Source: Strigamia acuminata (Eukaryota; Arthropoda; Chilopoda; Geophilomorpha; Linotaeniidae). Taken from it: 60,000 nucleotides of DNA. The stretch lies in contig OX442314.1 of NCBI GenBank assembly GCA_949358305.1, forward strand, positions 57,485,369-57,545,368, read 5' to 3'. Of this stretch, positions 31,896 through 43,220 are shown one piece after another. Under the pieces are notes generated by a model. It was given only the letters and a program-made list of their open reading frames with translations, made no database searches and had not been told where the DNA came from. The position numbers were made by a program, and so were the translations under genes. Each line of letters begins with the position of its first letter. The first letter of the stretch is position 1.

Positions 31896-32689
31896 TGTGA
31901 AATTTCATTTGAGTGCAATTTATAATTTGTTGTTAGTTTGATTTATTTGCGATATTGATGTATTGTTTTGATTGTTTAGTTCTTTTAGTCACCACTGAGT
32001 GACTCCCTTTTTTGCATCCCCGAACGTTGACCACTGAACTCGAATACCCCACCCCCTATTTTTCTTAGAAACCAATTACCTTTGTAAAAACCCAGTTTCT
32101 TTACTGTGCAAATAAAGTTTAACCTGTTAACACACGTTTGCTTTTTGCTCTGCGACAACATGAAATAGAACTTGACAAAATCCGACCCCGACTCCGAAAT
32201 TCAAACTCGTACATCACGTGAGTGTTCTTTCCTTGCTGGAAATTTACAGTCTCCTACACAAAACATAAGAAAAGTGATGCAGTAACACCACAACGGTTTA
32301 TGTCTGTAGTCAGGTATGAATTAGAAATTATATTTGTACAACATTAAGTAAGATATGCTAAATTTTATTTAGATTTCTCATGGCCACAATCACTATGCGT
32401 GGAAATCGGCCTACTGTAGCCGGCAACTTTAAAGTGGCTGAATTCATTGCTACAGTTGAAGTTGAAGGGGTACACACTGTACGTTCCAGGTGCGAGATCA
32501 TAAGACTGCGGGCATTACGACGGCCCAATTCGCTTTAACGAATGAAGAGTACATTAAACAATGTTATGCTTTTGAATTGATTGTGGGTAAGAAGCCTATG
32601 AATACAGGAAGTGATATCACTAGAGTAACTTTCAGTTCCTGTCAACGTAATGGCTGCCTAAAAACAGCATTCAAGCAAAATTTCCAAAC

Positions 32690-32780
32690 GATGGTTGGCA
32701 AATCCTGCGTTGTTTTGAACTGTGGGGCTTCACAATCCAGATGCAGAGGATTATCATTTCACTGCCTACCAGATCCAAAC
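32690..32780 (+). pseudogene. THAP-like domain fragment
   Basis: MVGKSCVVLNCGASQSRCRG followed by LSFHCLPDP resembles the start of a THAP zinc finger (C-x4-C, then a basic turn and F-H-x-x-P). The rest of the domain, including the second zinc pair and AVPTIF-like segment, is absent because gypsy-derived sequence follows. It may be the N-terminus of one of the broken DNA transposases in this window. Confidence 0.45.
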
Positions 32781-32882
32781 AAATTCCAGAAACTGGATGA
32801 ACGGCTGCAAAGGCTAGCAGTGCACAACAACAACAACACCGATTTAGAATGGCTAAATTCTATTCGTGGATACAGCTTTGAC

Positions 32883-33790
32883 GAAAGTGGAGAAGATGGC
32901 AGTAAAATATGCTTATTTTCTTCCGCCCCACTTTTGAGGAAGAGTTAAACGACTCCGGAAACGGATTCAAAGCGGTAATACCTCTATCTTTAGTAAAGCG
33001 AGCATTATTTGCATGCCATGGCCACCCCCTATGCAGACATGCGGGAATGAGCAAAACTCTGGAAAGAACAAAACTCATTTACTACTGGCCAAAAATGAGC
33101 AAGGACATGCGCAACTATGTCCTTAGTTGCACGCATTGTCAACAGTATAAACCGAGCCAACATCGGAAGCATAGAGCGGCTTATACTTCCCACAACATGA
33201 CCCACCTGTGGGAGGCAGTAAGCATCGACCTGATGGGCCCGAAGCCCGCAGGTCGGTCCCAGCTACAATGGATTCTTGTAATAATAGACCAGTGTACGAA
33301 ATACATTTGAACTATGAACGACATGACAAGATCCACAGAAATAAATATTATATCTGTGATTTTGTGGTGGGCGATCTAGTTTGGAAAGCAACTCATATTC
33401 TTTCCAACAAAGAAAAATGAATCACGGAAGGTTTCGTAGAAAAACGTGATGGACCTTGGGAAGTTACTGCCGTGTTAGGCGGAGGCGCTTATGCACTTCG
33501 GAAAATTGCAGACAATTCTACCGAAAAATCTGTAAATATTCAAGACTTAGGCTCTTACATCCCGTCTTATCCCATGGAAACATGTACTATTAATCAAAAG
33601 GAAGGAACTGACGAACTTCATCCCACACCAAATTGGATGAAGGAACACTTCCCGACAACACAAGAAACAGGAGAAGTTGTTTCCATAGAAACGGAAGAAA
33701 GTAACCTCCCACCCAGTGAATCTTTGAAAAGAAAAAACACGTCGCCTTTTAAACAGTCCAAACGAGTCGCAAAACCAAACACACTGGAAA
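32883..33790 (+). pseudogene. Gypsy integrase relic with core deleted
   Basis: The H2C2 finger region (HGHPLCRHAGMSKT, YYWPKMSKDMRN, CTHCQQYKP) and the first catalytic segment VSIDLMGPKP match the minus-strand gypsy pol at about 16190-15960. After ILVIIDQCTKYI the sequence jumps to the C-terminal module LVWKATHILSNKEK, then KRDGPWEVTAVLGGGAYA, so the second Asp and the catalytic Glu are missing. A TGA at 33418-33420 interrupts the module. It is a dead fragment of the same clade. Confidence 0.88.
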
Positions 33791-34701
33791 AAGCTGCTGG
33801 TCCTTTCTATGGTTGTCCTCAGTGTTTTTTATTATATTTTTATTTCTTACAATTTCAGCCATTCGCATTTTTTTGCTGTGGTTTTATCATTCTAGGAATA
33901 TCCAAATTCGCAATTTTTTTTGCCTTAGGTTTAACAAACACTCGTCGAGAAGATTTGGTGAATATGCTGTCGGAAGAAGTTGCAAAGTGTGTGTTAGGCA
34001 ATGGCTGGCCTATTGCAAACACAAGACGAGCGAAACCCAAATCACCAGCCTTGTTTTCATGCCGTCGTTATGGAAGGTGATGGAATGTTATATTACCCAA
34101 CAACAATTTTGAATATTACTCGTATTATGTATTTTTACGAAATTTTAGGTAATTTTATTTGAGGATTGAATATACGAACATTTTTAAAATAACTTCGAAA
34201 AACAGGATCATAAATTTCGTGCAGCATTATTATTTGTGATTGTATAAGCTCCTGTTTCTTTAGCGCTAATGTAAATCATCAAATCAAAAAATTTTAATCA
34301 AGCTAGACTGCTCTGGATAACTAACATATTAAAACTTACAATCCCAGATAATTGGAGTATATCGTACTCCATTTCTGTTGATGATTATTTGTGACGCTGC
34401 CGATTGCAGCGCCACCTATGTTGTACCTCGAATTAAAACACTTATGCAAATAAGCTTAAAAGCAATCCGCTCCTTTTAAATCCAACACCATCGACCTCTA
34501 CAAATCCATCAAACACTTCAATTGGCGACGAGGGATGAGACAAATGTTCCACGCAACATCTACAATAGTTTTGAGTGTGTAGATGCAATTTTTGACAATT
34601 TTCGGACTTTTTGACCACGCGTCCGCGCGCTAGGCCTATTTCGGCCACGTGAGTTTTTTCAACACGATCCTCATTTTCGTTCATATTTTCCTGCCGTTTC
34701 G

Positions 34702-35235
34702 ATGCCGCTGACCGGAAACCCCGAGAAGTACAATCCATCGGACGATTGGTCCACTTATTTGTTCCAAATGAAGTGCGTCTTCGCGTGCAATAAGATCACG
34801 CAAGACGCCGACAAGGTCAACTACCTGTTGGCCTGTGTCGGGATGGCTACAGTGCAGAAAATCGCGACGACGGACAGTTTAGCGGCGGAAAGAGCAGCTT
34901 TTGAGTGCGAAAAGGTCGCGCAAGGCAGTCGTCTTCAGACTAGCTCTTGCGGCAGATGGCGGACATGTTCCAGATGATGGCGGCGCAGAATGCGATTGTT
35001 ATGGATCGCTTGTCGATTTTGACACAACAACCGATGGCTGCTCTGGCCAACATGGTTGTACAAATGCACTCGATTGTCGACACGTTGAAGGCCATTTCAA
35101 GTTTTTCTGGTGACAAGAAGGAGAACGTGTCCTCTTGCTAAAGGAAGTTGGGCGTGTGGCAAAGTTATCGGCGGAGGACGTGGAATTCGAGGACGCAGCA
35201 AAAGAATTGGACTAGTCCCCTATTTTCCGCAAAGC
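34702..35235 (+). pseudogene. Retroelement Gag-like relic
   Basis: The start PLTGNPEKYNPSDDWSTYLF, followed by KITQDADKVNYLLACVGMAT, resembles gypsy-type Gag N-termini that bind an F/Y-rich 'W-x-x-Y/F' motif. A frameshift near 34950 separates it from a helical continuation (MADMFQMMAAQNAIVMDRLS). A similar Gag C-terminus with zinc knuckles and protease is present at 58361-58815, but whether they belong to one family is unclear. Confidence 0.5.
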
Positions 35236-35263
35236 AGCCCCACCACCAGGCCTGGAAAAACTG

Positions 35264-35500
35264 GTGAACAAGTCACTGTTCCAGTCTAGTTACGAGCACC
35301 GAGAGAAGGTCTTGGAGCGCTGTACGATTCCGGAGAATCTGAAATACTTGGACCCCCCTAAGATGGAGGGAAAGGTCTTCACGCTTTTAAAGCCCTTTTT
35401 CAAAGCAAAAGACAATGCTTCCTTGAAATTACAGAAGAATCTCTTGCGATCAGTTGTCCCTATGACGGACGCACTGAGAGACGTCGCAGCCGGTCGTTTC
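35264..35500 (+). pseudogene. DIRS/YR-element ORF1-like relic, copy 1
   Basis: NKSLFQSSYEHREKVLERCT followed by KYLDPPKMEGKVFTLLKPFF and LLRSVVPMTDALRDVAAGRF resembles the capsid-like ORF1 region common in DIRS-related elements. It ends in an A+T microsatellite. A second copy of the downstream half lies at 37578-37905. The family call is tentative. Confidence 0.45.
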
Positions 35501-35640
35501 GATAATATAAATAATATATATAATATAAAAATATATATAATATATAAAAATATATAATATATAAAAATATAATGAAAAACACTGAGGGCTACCGTAGAAA
35601 GGACCAGCACACTGTCGTGAGTATAGTTTTTTTCTGGTCA
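35371..35640 (+). repeat. Segment duplicated at 37578-37905
   Basis: From GGAGGGAAAGGTCTTC through TCGTTTCGATAA and again from AATATAATGAAAAACACTGA to GTCGTGAGTATAGTTTTTT, both loci match at about 90 percent or better in the same orientation. They differ by a TATA microsatellite in copy 1 and by a duplicated 22-bp GAAGAAGTTGATCAAACACG block in copy 2. The copies flank the Mutator-like relic. Confidence 0.85.
35500..35572. repeat. ATA/TATA microsatellite
   Basis: Imperfect AATATATA repeats of about 70 bp lie inside the duplicated segment, absent from the other copy, so the expansion happened after the duplication. Confidence 0.85.
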
Positions 35641-35837
35641 GATCTTATTGGATTAGCCTCTAGGCCCCTGTGGGAGAATATCCAAATATCATTCTAGCTT
35701 TGATAAGTTGGTTAGATAAGTTAGTTTTTGTTAGATAGAAATTTTAGCTTTGTTCCAACCTTTACACCATTTCACTCAGGCTAATCACCTTTTCCATCAT
35801 TTAGCGGTATTACAAAATGTCTAACATGACTTAGAAT

Positions 35838-36276
35838 TTGGTTCCGATTGATCGAATTGACGTTGTAGTCATTGACATTTCGGCGAAGGATGAGCCCATC
35901 GAGATCGTTCAAGTAGACTCAGACTCCGACGATGAACCAATGGTTATTATGCAACCAATTAACGAGGTCCCGTTTAAACTATTTTCGCCGGGGGTAAACA
36001 CCATAACATTTGTTTTGCCAGGGTACCCGCATCTGGGCTATGTGGACCTCGTCACGCTTCTGCGTGCCCATTGGTGTGAACTTCAGGCGAGAGCAATTGG
36101 ATGCGATCATCCAGCTTTTGGTGGACAACAACCAGGCGCTTGATGTCATAATTGAGGATGGTCAAATTGCGAAAGACTTCTTTCGTGGAAGAGAACACTT
36201 AGACCACTATCTAGCCTTGACGGTATTTTGCCAAAGTCATTGTGATGCGACCCCATCCTCCGATGGATGGGGATGA
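35838..36276 (+). pseudogene. Unrecognised frameshifted ORF
   Basis: An acidic N-part (VVIDISAKDEPIEIVQVDSD) continues after a shift near 36040 as VNFRREQLDAIIQLLVDNNQ and then KDFFRGREHLDHYLALTVF. Both halves look coding, while the alternative frames do not. No family recognised. Probably another transposon relic. Confidence 0.35.
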
Positions 36277-36420
36277 CCGATTAATATTGGGGAATATGAA
36301 CCCCAATGCAGTTCGTTTACTTCCTATTCCATTGTAATTAGAATGGTTAAATGTATCATAAAACTAAAATCTTGTATATACCAGTATATATAAATGTTGC
36401 ACCCAGAGAGCATATTTGCA

Positions 36421-37235
36421 ATTGCAATTGGCACGGGACGTCAACTGGAATGGAAGCGGATATAATTGTTCAAGATCTGAACTGGTTGCATGATGAACAT
36501 AAGGTTGTATGTACAAGAATTGTTGGTGATGGCGACTCATCAGTGATGGCACGTATTAAGGAAAAAGTGATATATGTCAGGACAAATGCTGTTTTAAAAA
36601 TTGAATGTGCTAACCATGCAGTTCGTAATTTTAGGAAAAAATTAGAAAAAGCAGCAGATAATAGTAAACTTTTTCCTCGGAGAGGAAGAGGAGTGGATGC
36701 CAGAAAATGTCTGAAGAAACACATTGAGTCACTAACCAGAATTGCAAGACAGTTAATCTCACAGCACGGTATATCTTCTTCAAGCATGGCTACTCAGAAT
36801 GAAATTTCAATTCTAAGATGAAAGCTAAAAGCCATGCCAAGACATGCATTCGGCAACCATTCAAAATGTCACAAAGATGGCTGCAAAGAAGTTGATAGTC
36901 AGAAGGATATATTAACCCATGATCTAATGATGACTACAATTGAAGATGCTGCAGCTCAACTTGCAGCTTTAAGCAATAATCTAGCTGAGACATTTATGAG
37001 TGCTATTGCAAAAACCATTTGTGGTAAGAGTTAATTTTCAAAAGGTGGCAGCTATAAAAGACGTGTGCGGTTGGCACTTCTTGCTTACAATATGCCAGCT
37101 CAACAATGGCTTAAGATAGATATACCCGGGCGCAATAAAGTTTCCACGCCAATGACAAGCATGTTAGTGAAAAGACAAAACCGATACATTAACCATGGAA
37201 ATAAGCGACGTCTAGATTTCACTAGACAAACAAAA
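36421..37235 (+). pseudogene. Mutator-like transposase domain relic
   Basis: The frame GTSTGMEADI leads to CTRIVGDGDSSVMARIKEKV and KIECANHAVRNFRKKLEKA, matching the catalytic Mutator-like domain seen in many arthropod genomes (D-G-D-S-S-V, then C-x-N-H-x-x-R-N). After a frame change near 36820 it continues FGNHSKC, then NNLAETFMSAIAKTICGKS. An in-frame TAA at 37032-37034 is followed by FSKGGSYKRRVRLALLAYN. The catalytic N-terminal part and any zinc finger are missing. Degraded and not functional. Confidence 0.75.
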
Positions 37236-38185
37236 AAAGTGGATGTATGCTTTAAGTTCAATATCAAAAAACATCATTTACATATTCTTAAATTCAATAT
37301 TGTTTCAGCTTATCATTGCTCTTGTTCAAGAGAACAAATCGGCAATGAAGATCCTCCAACAAAAAATGCATAGCCTAAAAAAGAAGCAATCTAAGGAAAG
37401 CAGACAGCATCAGCAAGAAATAATTAGTAGGCCACCAAATAAAACAGTTGCACCAGAAATTAGTGTAAATCAACTTGCCATTAATTTAATATACTTTAAA
37501 GCATAAACCTAATATATATATATATTTTGCTTTTATTTTTTAGCAATGTGTGAGAATGGCGTACAAGTCATCAGGTGGAGGGAAAGGTCTTCATGCTTTT
37601 AAAGCCCTTTTTCAAAGCAAAATACAATGCTTCCTTGAAATTACAGAAGAATCTCTTGCAATCAGTTGTCCCTATGACGAACGCGCTTAGAGACGTCGCA
37701 GCTGGTCGTTTCGATAAGAAGAAGTTGATCAAACACGTCAGATAAGAAGAAGTTGATCAAACACGTCACGTACGGATCAGCCAACGTGCAGGTGAAATTG
37801 TAAAAAATAAAAATATAATGAAAAATACTGAGGGCTACCTTAGAAAGGACCAGTAGCATTTTCGAGGACTACCATACAAGACCCAGCACACTGTCGTGAG
37901 TATAGTTTTTTCTCCTAGTTCTTTCTACAAAATGGTTGATAACAACTGACATTAAAACGTGGTCTGTATTGACTCAAAGATCTTGTTTTATTTCAAATAA
38001 TGTTAGTAAAAGAATATCAAAAAAACTCCCTTTTTGTGTATGTGAAACAAGAATACTGAAGAACTTTGTTGAAACTGAAAGTTGTTTTGGTTTCAAAGAA
38101 CGACACAGGTTAAAACAAAAGTTGACAAATCGAAAGGAAATGAGTATGTATGATGTATTTAATTGTACTGTAAATATTTAAAACC
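37236..38185. other. Degraded repeat sequence
   Basis: This contains the second copy of the ORF1-like segment at 37578-37905 and otherwise short ORFs with no recognised content. An AT dinucleotide run occurs at about 37511-37526. Confidence 0.5.
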
Positions 38186-38960
38186 TTGAACCTTGTTCTT
38201 TCTACAGAGTTAAAAAGGCGAAAAATGGCATTCTCGACATTGAAAATGAAAGACAAAAGCGAATACACAAAAGCTTTGACCGTTGACATGACGTCGACTG
38301 CTTTGACCGTTGACATGACGTCGACTGATGAATCAGGACCAGAAGGGGAAAGAAGTTTTTGTACCCCAATAAAGCTATGGCACTCTGACAAGTGTCAATT
38401 GGATAATGTAGCAAATGACATGGATTCGGCAAAGTCATCCAGACAACGATTAAACAGAATAACAGTTGCCAAATACAGCAATAGTACAAGACAACGAATG
38501 GTGGGAGGGCCCGAGTCATATTGGCCACAAGAATTGGAGGACGAAAAAGATGCAGACTTCGAACAGTTGGAAGAAAATAACACTCACGACCATCAACCAA
38601 CAATCACCTATTGCAAGTCCAGTCAAGTTTACACCTGCTCTCACCATGCCAGAAGGAAATATTGTAGAAGCAAGCACGAAGATGCGTAACAACATTCAGT
38701 GTCACCTCTGCAAGGAGTACCCGCAGGGACGTTTGCCTCACCATCTTCAACATAAACATAAGGAATTGACTCTCGAAGAAAGGACAGCAGCCAACTTGGA
38801 ATCCCGTCGTCAACATTTCATGAAGAGTAGGAATCCAGTTCAAGTGGTTGCACCAAAACGGACAATTAAACGATCGGAGTTATTGGAATTGTGGTTGGCC
38901 GGTCGTGAGACTTTCATCCAAACCCAGATTTGCCATAATGGTAATAGAAGATTGTGCAAC
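38186..38960 (+). pseudogene. Zinc-finger-like ORF pair, unrecognised
   Basis: Two overlapping plus-strand ORFs (38186-38689 and 38466-38963) look like one frameshifted gene. The second half holds CHLCKEYPQGRLPHHLQHKH, a C-x2-C-x9-H-x4-H arrangement that could bind zinc. The first half is charged, without a domain. It ends next to retroelement fragments. A real but broken gene or transposon-derived sequence are both possible. Confidence 0.35.
38274..38327 (+). repeat. 27-bp in-frame tandem duplication
   Basis: GCTTTGACCGTTGACATGAC plus GTCGACT occurs twice in a row, repeating the residues ALTVDMTST inside the ORF. Confidence 0.9.
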
Positions 38961-39086
38961 TGAAAACCTTGAACATATTGCCAGTTCCGAGAATGTTGTC
39001 ATGCCTATTCTTGAAGACAACTATCTTGATGACCAAAGTGAACTTGATGAAGATTACAACGAGGATGAATGCTATAATTCCGAGGA

Positions 39087-39255
39087 AGAAAGTGCAAGTG
39101 CAATTTTGGTAATGCGTCCGAGCTCAGACCCACGTCTCTGCATTGACTACCGCCCTTTAAACGCGGTCACGGTAATCGATCCAATCCAGATGCCGTCCAT
39201 TGAATCCATATTAAGAGAGTTAAGTCCTTTTTCATGGGTAACCACAATGAATAAA
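39087..39255 (+). pseudogene. Gypsy reverse transcriptase fragment
   Basis: LVMRPSSDPRLCIDYRPLNA then VTVIDPIQMPSIESILREL and WVTTM match the minus-strand gypsy RT at about 17920-17750 almost residue for residue. Only this segment of about 55 codons is present, fused to unrelated sequence on both sides. Confidence 0.88.
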
Positions 39256-39319
39256 TGGATAAAATTGCACTTCTCATTGGTACAGATAATTACTGAAAAC
39301 TAATGACACAGCGTACAGA

Positions 39320-39409
39320 GGTCATCAAAGACAATTTAATAGCAGTCGAAACGATGCTGGGGTGGACACTGCACGGCCAAACAACAAATGGAGTTCAACT
39401 AATAGCAAC
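39320..39409 (+). pseudogene. BEL/Pao-like protease-RT junction fragment
   Basis: The frame EVIKDNLIAVETMLGWTLHG, followed by QTTNGVQLIAT, carries the A-V-x-T-x-L-G-W-T-L-H-G motif typical of the protease-RT junction in BEL/Pao polyproteins. It is interrupted by the hAT-like element at 39410. The downstream continuation from 40328 stays open to 40484 but is not recognisably Pao. Confidence 0.5.
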
Positions 39410-40319
39410 TAAGCTTGTAATCGGATCGGATTAGATCCGCAAATCCGCGGATCAGATCAGATCGGATGCGGATGCGGATTCTTTTAAATGATCCGCCTGC
39501 GGATTCCTTTGCGGATCGGACGGGTGGCTAATCCGCGCAACCAATCCGCGGATCGGATTGGCCAAATCCGCGGATTGATCCGAACAATCCGCAAATTTTT
39601 TTCACTTTGTTAAAAACGAGAAAATAAACAAAAAAAAGCCAACCGGCGCACGCAGCGACTAAAGGCCTAAAACCGAACCGGGCGACTAAACACCTGCCTT
39701 TTTCTCGTTCACCGGTCACGACCACACCCCTGTACACTTTCTCAGTGGGTCCGGCTAATCGTAGGGCGTAGGTCGCCGATCATCGCCCGACGTCGCCGAT
39801 CGTCGCCCGACGCCTGAGGTTGCAAGCGCGACCTGTTTCTCCGTCTCTCTCCACCCAACGGCACCGGCGAAAACATACAGGTTTGTAATGGTGACGGGAG
39901 AACGAGAAAAAGGCGGGTGTTTAGTCGCCCGGTTCAGTTTCGGTCTTTTTTTATCGTTTATTCATCGGTGGCTTCGTGCGCCGGTTGGGCAGCTTTTTTT
40001 TGTTTATTTTCTCAATTTTAAGTAATTTTGAATGGGGAATTTAATTGTTCAAGCAGGGAGTTGTGGCTAACATGGCTGTGTGTTGTTTGAGCCGATTTTA
40101 GGGAAAAAAAAATAACTAAAAAAAAAAATAAAATAAAAAAATCGATCCGCAATTGATCCGCAATCCGCGGATTGGTTGCGGATCGGATCCGATCGGATCG
40201 GATAGGCCGATCTGGGCATGCGGATCGGATGCGGATCCGCATTTTTCGATCCGCACTATTTTCGGATCGGATGCGGATCGGCCAGAAATCCGATCCGATC
40301 CGATCCGATTACAAGCTTA
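39410..40319. mobile_element. Non-autonomous hAT-like foldback element
   Basis: Ends are TAAGCTTGTAATCGGATC and its inverse, flanked by the exact 8-bp duplication ATAGCAAC (39402-39409 and 40320-40327). The outer 150 bases each side are packed with GGATC/CGGAT subterminal repeats. Internally, 39620-39725 and 39890-39995 are long inverted copies (for example GGCGACTAAACACCTGCC versus its inverse near 39920), so nearly the whole 910 bp can fold on itself around a GC-rich core. No transposase is encoded. An 8-bp duplication with subterminal motifs fits hAT, while the P superfamily is the alternative. Confidence 0.88.
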
Positions 40320-40484
40320 ATAGCAACCCCAACACCTTTGAAAAGTGTTTTATCAAAAGCAGCAAACCGTGAAACTGCAAATAATAATGTTTTGTCAAGT
40401 TTTAAAAAAACAATTGCCAGAATCATCACAGAAGGCACTGCAGCACAAAATAATTTATACAAATTTACCAAACCAAACAAGTGA

Positions 40485-41429
40485 TTTTGAGTTATTTTTA
40501 TACAATGGCATCCCGTATAGTTTCAATGATGAAAGCAGGTGTGGTGTCAGATTCGACTTCATCGAATGGGATAGAGAAACCCTTTTACTGCAGGACCACC
40601 AAAAGAAAAAAGGATTATGAAAAACTCCCAAGTTGGATAACAGAAGTAAAAAAAATAACAATCGGACTGTTTTATGGTAAAAATGGATGCATTCAATATT
40701 AAATTAAAAATGAAGAACCACTCACAACGATGATGGTATTCTCAATAATGATAATCATCATAATTATGTAACAGAAAATAATGGCAATATTGTATGTACG
40801 AATGAAATTCAATTAGATCTTGATTTGGGAGTAAAAGAAGATATTTTAACGACACCAATAAGTACCTAATGATTCTAATGAATAAATAAATTATTTTATG
40901 GCTTTTACAAATGATAACAAATTCTTATAAAATTGCAGAAATTTACACCAGAGCTTATAGAAAAAAGCAAAAAGAAATTGTTACTATCAAGTGCAATGTG
41001 CCTAAAGACGACCAAGTTTTTCAACCCTCTTGATGAAATTCAACAATTGAAAACAAAAATCTAAACAACTTTATAACGCATTTGGTGCAGCAGCAAAATA
41101 TAGAAAGTATGGCAGTTAGAAATACTGAAGACCACTCAAGCCTGGAACACACTGTTGAATCCACGGTTAAGCCCAGCAATTTTTTGCAGCTAGTGTGGGA
41201 TGCAGGGGCGAAGTGGGACGAAAACGAAATGAATACGACTCAAATTCGATAAAAGAATTTGCTATGTTGTTACTTATGTGGCTTAGAACCATCAAAATAC
41301 ACAATTTTATATGTGAATTTGAATTCAGATTTCCCACGCATTATTTGGAAGTGATAATAAATTCACGTCTACTGATGTTCTGAACCGATGGAAAACAACA
41401 CTTGATGAGTGCAATGCAGAACCAAATCA
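40485..41429. other. No gene seen
   Basis: Short ORFs only (for example 40345-40620 and 41195-41383), A+T-rich, with no recognised motif. Probably decayed transposon sequence. Confidence 0.45.
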
Positions 41430-43220
41430 TTTTCAAAACACCAGAGCTCTCATCTAGTACCAACTGGAACGAGTGCAGTCCAGTGCAACAAAAATGAAAA
41501 AAATATATTCAATTTTATACAATACAGAATCACTCTCTTTAAAAGCGATCAAGCAATATTTTATCACTGCGATGGACCTGTCAAAGGGATAGGCGGATCG
41601 TCTATCCCCAAACTAACAATTAAATTGAATTAAATGTTAGAAATGTTACATAAATGTTGCATAGAATGCAGTCTTACAGAACCAATATCATCTCTACAAT
41701 GTTGCGTGTGATAAATGCTACACTCATTTATGAAATGCAGACATTTTAGAATTAATACCTCAATTAACTGTCTGCAATGATTTGTGCTGTAAACCAAAAA
41801 CATGTAGAAAATATTTTGCCAAAAATGATATTGTATTGTATGCAAACTCGCTTCTTTTTTACAAGACATAAGAAAAAATGTGTGCAATGCTGAAAAATAT
41901 GTGCCACCTGACGAGAAGGCCTTTGGAGTGAGGGATTCGCTCCAAACGGCAGAACAGATTCAGAAACAAACACACGTGAAAAACCAACGTCTTACCAGTC
42001 AGACCTTAACACAAAACAAGGAGTGATAAAGGGCACAGAATTTTTCAATTTCAATTAAATTAATTGCAGTTTATAAATATTATCCAATGTAAAAAAATCC
42101 AGAGCGCCTAAAAAAAGCTTGTACCGATGTAAATATGCTTAATTAAGGCATTTCTTAAATGGATGCATTAAATATCAAAACATAAAATTACTTCAATGAC
42201 CTTTGGTGGCAGAAAAAAACCTTTAAACGGTAAGAAAATAAATCAATTAGATGCAGGGATTTTAAAACGAAAATGGAAAAAATATATTCAATTTTCTACA
42301 ATACAGAATCACACTTTAAAAGCGATTTTATCACCACGATGGAACTGTCAAAGAAATAAGACAGAACGAATTAAAACCTGTGCACCAGCTAAATACCAAT
42401 CGACTCGCAAACTAACAAAAAAATTGAATTAAATGTTACATCGGATAAATGCTGCAGTCATTTAATAGAATGCTGACTAACAGAACCAATATTCTCTCTC
42501 CAATGTTCCATGTGATAAATGCCACACTCATTTATAGAATGCAGACGAACAGTACCACATTGTACGCATTGGTATGATAAATGCTACACTTCATTTATAT
42601 AATGCAGACTAACAGAACCGTATTGACTCACTGGTTCATGTGAAATATAAACCAGCACAGAAATATCAAACACCAGAGCTCTCACTTAGTACCGACTGGA
42701 ACGAGTCCAGTGGTCCAGGGGCAACCGCGAGGAGGTAGAGAGTTGGATTTGCTGCCCCCAATTCAAACTTTGGAAAATAAAACGATAAAAGATCGGTAAA
42801 TCGCTGTCGTACGTGATCCGCATGAAAATGGCGATACGAGCAATCTAGGACAGAAAATAACATTTTAACAAATAAATTTAGAAAATAAAACGATAAAAAG
42901 ATCGATAAACTTAGTTGAATGGATGCGGGATATTTTTATCGCTGTCCTTTCAACGGCTTGGAATGAACTGTAGAAATCGTTCGCGTGGTCCGCGTGAAAA
43001 TGGCGCCACGAGCAATCTAGGAAAGAAAATAACATTTTCACACAGAAATAACGTCAGTACGAACCTAATGAACATGAAATCACAAACAAATGGATTCGAT
43101 GCTAAAGGATTTTGAAGATAAATGGGAGAAACTTACGACTAGCAGAACGAAGCAGTCCTCAACTTACAAATGGCGCTAACGGAAGTGGAATGATGAAGAA
43201 GGGATAAAGCCAATAAGAGC
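41430..43220 (+). repeat. Dispersed repeat family, copy B (partly duplicated)
   Basis: The same blocks as at 19021-19690 occur in order. CACCAGAGCTCTCA appears at both 41438 and 42670. A block AAAATATATTCAATTTT with CAATACAGAATCAC is present twice (41498 and 42285), ATAAATGCTACACTCATTTA sub-repeats follow, and the CAATCTAGGA...AAAATAACATTTT segment is present in tandem (42770-42868 and 42876-43045). The right end GGATAAAGCCAATAAGAGCT corresponds to 19680. Copy B shows that the family carries about 600 bp more on its left than the gap-truncated copy A. No coding capacity. Confidence 0.78.
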
